The notes beneath the pieces are model-generated. The model was not told the origin of the DNA and did not search any database. It saw only the letters and a program-made list of their open reading frames with translations. A DNA stretch of 64,000 nt from CAXQUZ01 sp942491145 (lineage in GTDB: Bacteria > Myxococcota_A > UBA796 > UBA2385), in contig CALOBC010000060.1 in the NCBI GenBank assembly GCA_942491145.1, forward strand, positions 1 through 64,000. The letters are read 5' to 3'. A program made the position numbers and the translations under genes. Numbering within the stretch: position 1 is the first letter of the stretch; each line of letters begins with the position of its first letter. Below are positions 58,550 to 64,000 of the stretch, piece by piece.

Positions 58550-61087
58550 ATGACCGCCACCCCCGATGACACCCAACAACGGCTCATCTCGGGTCGCCCT
58601 CCGCCGCCGCCCTATGTTCAGATCGCGGTCGCGCTGGCTGTTGATGGGCTCTTTACGTATAAGGCCCCGCCTGCCATGGGCTTGGTGCCTGGCCATGCGG
58701 TGCTGGTGCCCTTCGCCCGCCGCAAAGTCACTGGCTACGTCATCGAGAATGTCCACACGACCGATGTTCCCGCCAACAAGCTCAAGTCGGTCAGCCGGTT
58801 GCTGGACCCTGAGCCGGTGTTTGATGCGGAGCAGCTCAAGTTCTTCTGGTGGGTGGCGGACTACTACATGGCCGGCCTCGGTGAGACCATCGCGACCGCC
58901 CTGCCCGCGCGGATCAAGGCGAAGAGCCGGCGGGTGTTTCGGCCCACGGACGGGGGGCTGGATGCCCTGGCCCGAGAGTCCCTGACGAGGGAGGACGAGC
59001 TCCAGGTGTTGCGTGAGGTGGTCTCCCGTCCCGGTCGCACCCGGCTTGGGGTGTCCCGGGCGCTGCTCGGTGAGCTGACCGAAGACGAGGTGCGGCTGTC
59101 CCTCAACCGCCTGCTGCGCAAAGAGCTGGTGCACGCGGAGGAAGAAGAGAGCGGCGGGGGCAGTGCCCGGGTGAAGGCCGTGCGCCTGACCTGTGCGCCG
59201 GACCAGCTTGTCGTGACCGGTGGTGCCCGCATGAGGGGGGTGCTCTCGGCGCTGGTCGAGGCCGGTGGTGAGCTCGATGTGCCGACCCTCATCAACAAGG
59301 AGGGCCCGGGGGCGCGCGGTGCCATCCGCAGCTTGGAGAAGCGGGGGTTGGTGGAGACGCTGGAGCGGGAGGACCGGCGGGCGGCGAGCGCGACAGAGGG
59401 AGACGGGCATGGCGCCGTGGAAGCCCCTCCCCCGAATGCCTTCCAGCAAGCCGCACTGGCCCAGATCGCAGAAGCGGCGGCCCAGCCCAGCGGGGGCGGT
59501 GGGCTGCTGCTGCACGGGGTCACGGGGTCCGGCAAGACGGAGGTCTACCTGCAAGCGGCCGCCAAGGTCCTGGATCAGGGCCGCCAGGTGCTCGTGCTGG
59601 TGCCCGAGATCGCGCTGACCCCTCAGCTTGTGGGTCGCTTTCGGGCTCGCTTCGGTGGGGCCGTGGCGGTGTTGCACAGCGGGCTCACGGCCTTGGACCG
59701 GCTGCGGGAGTGGCGGCGGATTCGCGCGGGTGAAGCCACAGTGGCCGTCGGCGCCCGCTCCGCACTGTTTGCCCCGTTCAGCGATCTTGGGCTGCTGGTG
59801 GTCGATGAGGAGCACGACGAGTCCTACAAACAGGACGACGGCGTGCGCTACTCCGCCAGGGACATGGCCGTTGTGCGGGCGCACCTCGCGAAGTGTCCGG
59901 CCATCTTGGGCTCCGCGACGCCCAGCATGGAGACCTGGGCCAACGCCCACAATGGCCGGTACGGTCTGATTCGGATGCCCACCCGTGCGACCCCACGACC
60001 GGTCCCCCAGATCGAGCTGGTCGACCTGCGCGGCCTGGCCCCCGAGGATCCGCTCTCGCCGCGGCTCATCGAGGCGATGACCGAGACCCTGAGCGACGGT
60101 CACCAAGCCATTGTGCTGTTCAACCGGCGGGGCTTTGCGCCGGTCATCGAGTGCCCCGGCTGTGGCCTGCACTTCACGTGCCCCTCGTGCGGGGTGCGCA
60201 TGGTGCTCCACAAAGGCCGGGAGCGGGTGGTCTGCCACTACTGCGGCCTGCACCGGCCCTTCAGCCGCACGTGCACGTCGTGTTCGGGCACAATGGATGT
60301 CATCGGCTTCGGCACCGAGCGCATCGCCGAAGCGGTGTCTGACGCGTTTCCCACGGTGTCGGTCGGGCGCATGGACGCCGACACCACCGCCGGGCGGGGC
60401 TCCCACGCACGGATTCTGGCTCGGTTTCGGGCCGGCAAAGACCGCATCTTGGTGGGCACCCAGCTCGTGGCCAAGGGGCACGACTTCCCCAACGTCCAGC
60501 TGGCCGCTGTGGTGGGGCTCGACAACATCCTGGGCCTACCGGACTTTCGCAGCGCCGAGCGCACTTGGGCGCTGGCGACCCAGCTGGCCGGGCGGGCCGG
60601 GCGCGGCAGTGTGGCAGGACGGGTCCTCCTTCAGACCCGCCACCCGGACCACTTTGTCTTCCGCTTGTTGGGGGACGCTGCCGCTGCGGCCGCCGGAGAG
60701 ACACCCGCAAGCAAAGCGGCGGCGCTGATGGACGGCTTCTACGCCGAAGAGCTGCGCCACCGGAAGCTGCTGAGCTACCCCCCGTTCACCCGGCTGGCCC
60801 TCATCCGGGTGGAAGGGGCCGACAAGGGACGCACACGGGCGAGTGCCGGCACACTGGGCCGGGCGCTGCAGGCTCGCGTCACGGACGGCACTGTGCAGAT
60901 CCTGGGCCCCGTGGCCGCACCGCTGTCGCGCTTGATCGGACGCTGGCGCTTTCAGATTGTGCTGCGTTGTGCGGGCGACCCCCGCCAGTTTCGGACGTGG
61001 CTGCGGTCGTGTCGGGACCTGCTGCGTGCGCCCGCCCGGGGTGGTGTGCGAGCATCTTTGGACGTGGATCCCCGCCACCTCCTCTGA
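58550..61087 (+). CDS. priA: Primosomal replication protein N' (PriA helicase)
   Basis: 845 residues from ATG 58550. PriA is a 3'-to-5' helicase that reloads the replisome at stalled forks. The N-terminal DNA-binding domain begins YVQIAVALAVDGLFTYKAP. Helicase motifs include GVTGSGKTEVYLQ (Walker A, about residues 324-331), DEEHD (about 420) and a C-terminal GTQLVAKGHDFPNV. The zinc domain is intact with CPGCGLHFTCPSCG, CHYCG and CTSCSG near residues 535-580. The frame reaches further upstream, but the family start is here. Confidence 0.95.
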   Translation: MTATPDDTQQRLISGRPPPPPYVQIAVALAVDGLFTYKAPPAMGLVPGHAVLVPFARRKVTGYVIENVHTTDVPANKLKSVSRLLDPEPVFDAEQLKFFWWVADYYMAGLGETIATALPARIKAKSRRVFRPTDGGLDALARESLTREDELQVLREVVSRPGRTRLGVSRALLGELTEDEVRLSLNRLLRKELVHAEEEESGGGSARVKAVRLTCAPDQLVVTGGARMRGVLSALVEAGGELDVPTLINKEGPGARGAIRSLEKRGLVETLEREDRRAASATEGDGHGAVEAPPPNAFQQAALAQIAEAAAQPSGGGGLLLHGVTGSGKTEVYLQAAAKVLDQGRQVLVLVPEIALTPQLVGRFRARFGGAVAVLHSGLTALDRLREWRRIRAGEATVAVGARSALFAPFSDLGLLVVDEEHDESYKQDDGVRYSARDMAVVRAHLAKCPAILGSATPSMETWANAHNGRYGLIRMPTRATPRPVPQIELVDLRGLAPEDPLSPRLIEAMTETLSDGHQAIVLFNRRGFAPVIECPGCGLHFTCPSCGVRMVLHKGRERVVCHYCGLHRPFSRTCTSCSGTMDVIGFGTERIAEAVSDAFPTVSVGRMDADTTAGRGSHARILARFRAGKDRILVGTQLVAKGHDFPNVQLAAVVGLDNILGLPDFRSAERTWALATQLAGRAGRGSVAGRVLLQTRHPDHFVFRLLGDAAAAAAGETPASKAAALMDGFYAEELRHRKLLSYPPFTRLALIRVEGADKGRTRASAGTLGRALQARVTDGTVQILGPVAAPLSRLIGRWRFQIVLRCAGDPRQFRTWLRSCRDLLRAPARGGVRASLDVDPRHLL

Positions 61088-61129
61088 CCATCCTCCCCCT
61101 CCTGCCAGAACACGCTGCGAGGCCGCCCA

Positions 61130-62911
61130 TTGTCGACGCCGTCCCCCAGCCCGGGTCGGGTGCTGGCCATCTCCGTCGCGGTCTGCCTCGGGGTGGCCGT
61201 GGTTCAGACATTGGGCGCGTGGACGTCGTCGGTGCCCGTGTTGGTGGGCGGGGGCATGGAGCCGGACTGGACCGGGACCGCTTGGGCGTGGTGGTGGACC
61301 TGGGAAGCGCTGCTGCAGGGGGTCAATCCGGTAGCGGGAGGCTGGAACTTGTGGCCGGTGGGCCATGCGCCTGTCGCCCAATACAACTTAGTGGACGCCA
61401 CTGTGTTGGGTTGGGCGATTCATGTGTTGGGTCCGACGCGGGGCTACAACCTGGGGTGCCTGCTCACACTGGCCTCCACTGGCGTCGCCGGCGCCCGGTT
61501 GGCGAGGGTGGCAGGAGCATCCTGGAAGCCTGCTCTGGTGGGTGGTCTCGCGCTACAGTGCAGCAGCTATCTGGCGTGTGAGATCAGCCAGGGCCGGGTG
61601 GGACAGGCCCTCATTGCCTTTCTTGTGGTGGCCTTTGCGGAGCTCGTTCGACTGTCCCGTGGCGACGGCACCCGCTGGCACCCCGTGATGGTGGGAGCGC
61701 TCGCGGCATCGACCGCGCTGTCGTATTGGTTCTACGGGCTATTTCTTGCATTTGCCGCGCTGCCCTTTGTTCTCGGAGGACTGGCGCGTGCACCGAAGAC
61801 CGTCGCACCACGGCTGATGGGGGCAGTCGCCACCTGTCTTGTGTTGTGTGCGCCGGCACTCTGGGCCCTCGCATCTGTGGGGAATGATCTGGCCGGGCTG
61901 GGCCGCCCCTACACAGCGGACTTGGTGCCGGTGGACTGGACCCAAGGCAAGGTCGGGCTGGCAATGGCTATGGGGGACAGTCCCTACCCTTGGTGGCCGC
62001 TCGACAATGCCTCCATCAAGGGCATTCAGCGCCGTCCGGGGTTGGTGTTGCTCGGCTTGGTGGGCCTCGCACTCTGGCGGGCCCCCAAGGGCACCCGCTG
62101 GCCATGGGTCTGCACGCTGGCCATCGGGTGGGTGCTGTCATTGGGCCCTTGGGTGCGGGTCGCGCCCCGCTCGTGGCTGCCGATCCCGCTGCCCTGGCTG
62201 GCCCTCGACGCCATCATTCCGTATTTCGGACGCCTGTGGTGGCCGCGCCGCTGGGAAGTGGTGGTCCTGCTGGCGACCACCCCGCTCGTGGCCCTCGCGG
62301 TCCAAGGAGTCCGGCGAAGGTGGGTCGTGGTGGTGCTGACGATCGGGATGTTTGCAGAGCTCTTCACGCTCACCGGCGGCTGGCCCGTGAAGGCTGAGGC
62401 GCCGCCGCACTACGATCCGGTGCTGTATTCGGGGACGAGCGGCCCCCTGCTCACCATGCCTGTGGCCGCCCCGGTCAACCAGAGCCGCTTTGTGCTGTGG
62501 ATGCAGATCATCCATGGCCAGCCGGTGTCGTCGGGCCTGGGGGACCACCTCGACGGTCACCGCCCGGCACGATGGCTCGAGTACGTCGACAGCAATGCTG
62601 TTCTCGACACGCTGCGTGACGCTGGGACCGAAGAGATGGGCACCCGCACCATCCAACCGCAAGACGTGGAGGACTTGACCCTCGATGGCTTCGGCTGGGC
62701 CGTGCTCGACCCGCAGGCCCTGCCGTCTCAGGGTCGGGGGGCTTGGGTGCGCCGGTATGCACTGATTCTGACGGCCATTTGGGGTCAGCCTGAAGTCACT
62801 CGGCCAGGTGGCGGGGCGCGATGGAAGCTCCACCCTATCGATGGCCCCCGACAGACCCCCAAGATGGGCCGTGCGCCCCCCATAGCGCCCCCGTCCCGCA
62901 CCACGGACTGA
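61130..62911 (+). CDS. Polytopic membrane protein, GT-C-like architecture
   Basis: 593 residues from TTG 61130, with GAGG upstream. About ten to twelve hydrophobic spans lie in the first 420 residues, starting with VLAISVAVCLGVAVVQTLGAW and interspersed with Trp-rich loops (TAWAWWWTWEALLQG). The C-terminal 170 residues are soluble with a strand/helix pattern and a Pro-rich end. The layout resembles GT-C glycosyltransferases or YfhO-type membrane proteins, but a conserved DD/DE motif in the first loop reads MEPDW, which is only suggestive. It follows priA by 42 bp. Confidence 0.7.
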   Translation: MSTPSPSPGRVLAISVAVCLGVAVVQTLGAWTSSVPVLVGGGMEPDWTGTAWAWWWTWEALLQGVNPVAGGWNLWPVGHAPVAQYNLVDATVLGWAIHVLGPTRGYNLGCLLTLASTGVAGARLARVAGASWKPALVGGLALQCSSYLACEISQGRVGQALIAFLVVAFAELVRLSRGDGTRWHPVMVGALAASTALSYWFYGLFLAFAALPFVLGGLARAPKTVAPRLMGAVATCLVLCAPALWALASVGNDLAGLGRPYTADLVPVDWTQGKVGLAMAMGDSPYPWWPLDNASIKGIQRRPGLVLLGLVGLALWRAPKGTRWPWVCTLAIGWVLSLGPWVRVAPRSWLPIPLPWLALDAIIPYFGRLWWPRRWEVVVLLATTPLVALAVQGVRRRWVVVVLTIGMFAELFTLTGGWPVKAEAPPHYDPVLYSGTSGPLLTMPVAAPVNQSRFVLWMQIIHGQPVSSGLGDHLDGHRPARWLEYVDSNAVLDTLRDAGTEEMGTRTIQPQDVEDLTLDGFGWAVLDPQALPSQGRGAWVRRYALILTAIWGQPEVTRPGGGARWKLHPIDGPRQTPKMGRAPPIAPPSRTTD

Positions 62912-62948
62912 CTCAGCACGGGTCTCAAACGGGGCCGGAGCACTGTGG

Positions 62949-62954
62949 TAGATT
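62949..62954 (+). promoter_or_regulatory. Candidate -10 element of the APC transporter gene
   Basis: TAGATT, 45 bp before the TTG at 63000, right after the preceding gene. It fits the shared TANNNT pattern; the TAG also ends the frame in which the transporter gene is read. Confidence 0.25.
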
Positions 62955-62999
62955 GCCCGCCCTCTCCTCGCTTGCCCACTCTGCATCACCTGGACCACT

Positions 63000-64000
63000 T
63001 TGCCCACTGTCACCAAGCAGCTCGATCGCAAGCTCGGTTTTCTCTCTGTCTACAGCATCGCTGTCGGGGCCATGATGGGCAGCGGCATCTTTGTGCTGCC
63101 CGGCCTCGCCGCCGCCATCGCCGGCCCGTGGGTCAGTCTGTCGTACCTGCTGGCGGGCATTCTGGTGCTTCCCGCTGTCATGAGCAAAGCGGAGCTGGCC
63201 ACCGCCATGCCGGTTGCAGGCGGGTCCTTCGTCTATGTGGACCGCTCGATGGGGCCGTGGCTGGGCACCATCACCGGCATTGGCACTTGGTTTGCGTTGT
63301 CGGCCAAGACGGCGTTCGCGTTGGTGGGCCTGGGCGCCTACCTTGTGCTGTTCTCGTCGCTGCCCCCACTGCCCGTGTCCCTCGCGGTGCTGCTGGTCCT
63401 GCTCGCAGTGAACTACCTGGGCGCAGGCAAGGTGTCCGGCTTCCAGATTGCCGTCGTGGCGGTCACTCTGGCAGCGCTGATCACGTTCTCATTCCTCGCG
63501 GTGCCCCACATGGTGCCGGAGCACTTCACCCCCGCGCTGCCCACGGGCATCAGCGGCATCGTGAGCGGCGCCGGCTTTGTGTTTGTGTCGTACAACGGGG
63601 TCACCAAGATCTGCTCGGTGGCCGAGGAAGTGAAGCGGCCAGAGCGCAACATCCCACTGGGCATGATGGCCGCCCAAGCCACCGTGATGGCGCTCTACGC
63701 GCTCATCGCCTGGATCTGTGTGGGCACAATCCCCCCCGCAGACATGGCAGCCCAGCTCACCCCCGTGGCTGCCGCAGCCGAAGCCGCACTCGGCAGCACC
63801 GGGCGCACGGTCATGTCGGTGATCGCGATTGTGGGCCTCATCAGCATGTGCAATGCGGGCATCATGGCAACGTCTCGCTTCCCTTTCGCAATGGGCCGGG
63901 CGCGGGTCTTCCCGACCTTCTTTGAAAAGGTGGACAAGCGCTTCGGCACGCCGCACCTCTCGCTGTTGGCGACCGGTGTGTTGCTCGTCGCGTTGGTCAC
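63000..64000 (+). CDS. APC-family amino acid permease, 3' truncated
   Basis: The frame is open from 62952 and runs off the window, giving about 333 visible residues. A TTG at 63000 (LPTVTKQL) is the best start I see, with GGA six bases before it. The first span SVYSIAVGAMMGSGIFVLPGL carries the conserved GSGIF loop of APC transporters. The later AELATAMPVAGGSFVYVDR, VFVSYNGVTKICSVAEEVKRPERNIP and about eight spans in total fit the amino acid-polyamine-organocation family. The C-terminal part lies outside; transport substrate unknown. Confidence 0.85.
   Translation, partial: MPTVTKQLDRKLGFLSVYSIAVGAMMGSGIFVLPGLAAAIAGPWVSLSYLLAGILVLPAVMSKAELATAMPVAGGSFVYVDRSMGPWLGTITGIGTWFALSAKTAFALVGLGAYLVLFSSLPPLPVSLAVLLVLLAVNYLGAGKVSGFQIAVVAVTLAALITFSFLAVPHMVPEHFTPALPTGISGIVSGAGFVFVSYNGVTKICSVAEEVKRPERNIPLGMMAAQATVMALYALIAWICVGTIPPADMAAQLTPVAAAAEAALGSTGRTVMSVIAIVGLISMCNAGIMATSRFPFAMGRARVFPTFFEKVDKRFGTPHLSLLATGVLLVALV

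Noticed and set aside
58244..60481. 745-codon open frame antisense to priA
   Set aside because: It lies inside a conserved gene on the other strand and shows no domain or start signal.
1..64000. tRNA, rRNA, insertion sequences, prophage
   Set aside because: No T-loop type GTTCGA context in a cloverleaf setting, no rRNA-like stretch, no transposase or integrase frame and no terminal inverted repeats were seen on either strand.

Overview
The window is a gene-dense, high-GC (by eye about two thirds G+C) bacterial chromosome segment. It holds 55 protein-coding genes on both strands, many joined by 1-4 bp stop/start overlaps. I see no rRNA, tRNA, CRISPR array, insertion sequence or prophage gene. 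The gene repertoire points to a Gram-negative bacterium of the former deltaproteobacteria, most likely Myxococcota. Supporting genes are an MXAN_5187-type protein, a Ser/Thr kinase fused to an FGE-type domain, a PEGA-domain protein with a zinc ribbon and long Pro/Ala linkers, a fused radical-SAM/DUF2344 protein, ExbB/ExbD, BamB-like and YfgM-like envelope proteins, and lipoproteins. The assignment is inferred from gene families, not from a marker gene.

Layout. 1-10.2 kb: a 5'-truncated large membrane protein, a degenerate M24 homologue, a PilZ-like protein, a metallophosphoesterase, a DTW-domain tRNA enzyme coupled to a class V aminotransferase, and two convergent SGNH-type genes. 10.2-13.2 kb: an MXAN_5187-type protein diverging from a response regulator, then a lone short flagellin with its own terminator. 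13.2-24.4 kb: a radical-SAM/DUF2344 fusion, an acyl-CoA dehydrogenase, then a coupled run of PEGA protein, degenerate phosphoglucose isomerase homologue, YfgM-like protein, BamB-like propeller and a small helical protein, followed by small secreted proteins and a YycJ-type MBL hydrolase. 24.4-29.6 kb: phosphofructokinase diverging from an unrecognised basic protein with HTH-like segments. Directly after that gene's stop codon comes an 88-bp tandem repeat array with conserved hairpins, then a three-gene ABC exporter operon.

29.7-41.8 kb: a TPR-sulfotransferase, an App1-like HAD protein diverging from the kinase-FGE protein, a FtsB-like protein, a TPR-GT9 plus DUF6165 operon, a DUF4846 protein, an ExbB/ExbD pair, a metallo-aminopeptidase and a sigma-70 factor with a palindrome upstream and a terminator downstream. 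41.8-47 kb: a DUF4863 cupin and the glycine cleavage system (gcvT-gcvH diverging from a single-chain gcvP). 47-58.4 kb: a beta-helix lipoprotein with three long repeats, an adenosine deaminase-like/ferredoxin/LOG operon, an acidic lipoprotein, glucokinase with Xaa-Pro aminopeptidase, an FAD oxidoreductase, a lipoprotein and an outer-membrane barrel protein. 58.5-64 kb: PriA, a polytopic membrane protein and an APC transporter cut by the window end.

Most of the segment is core metabolism and envelope biology. The best candidates for something undescribed are the 88-bp hairpin array with its adjacent basic protein (25.5-26.9 kb), and several enzyme homologues that have lost or changed key residues (M24, phosphoglucose isomerase, adenosine deaminase).
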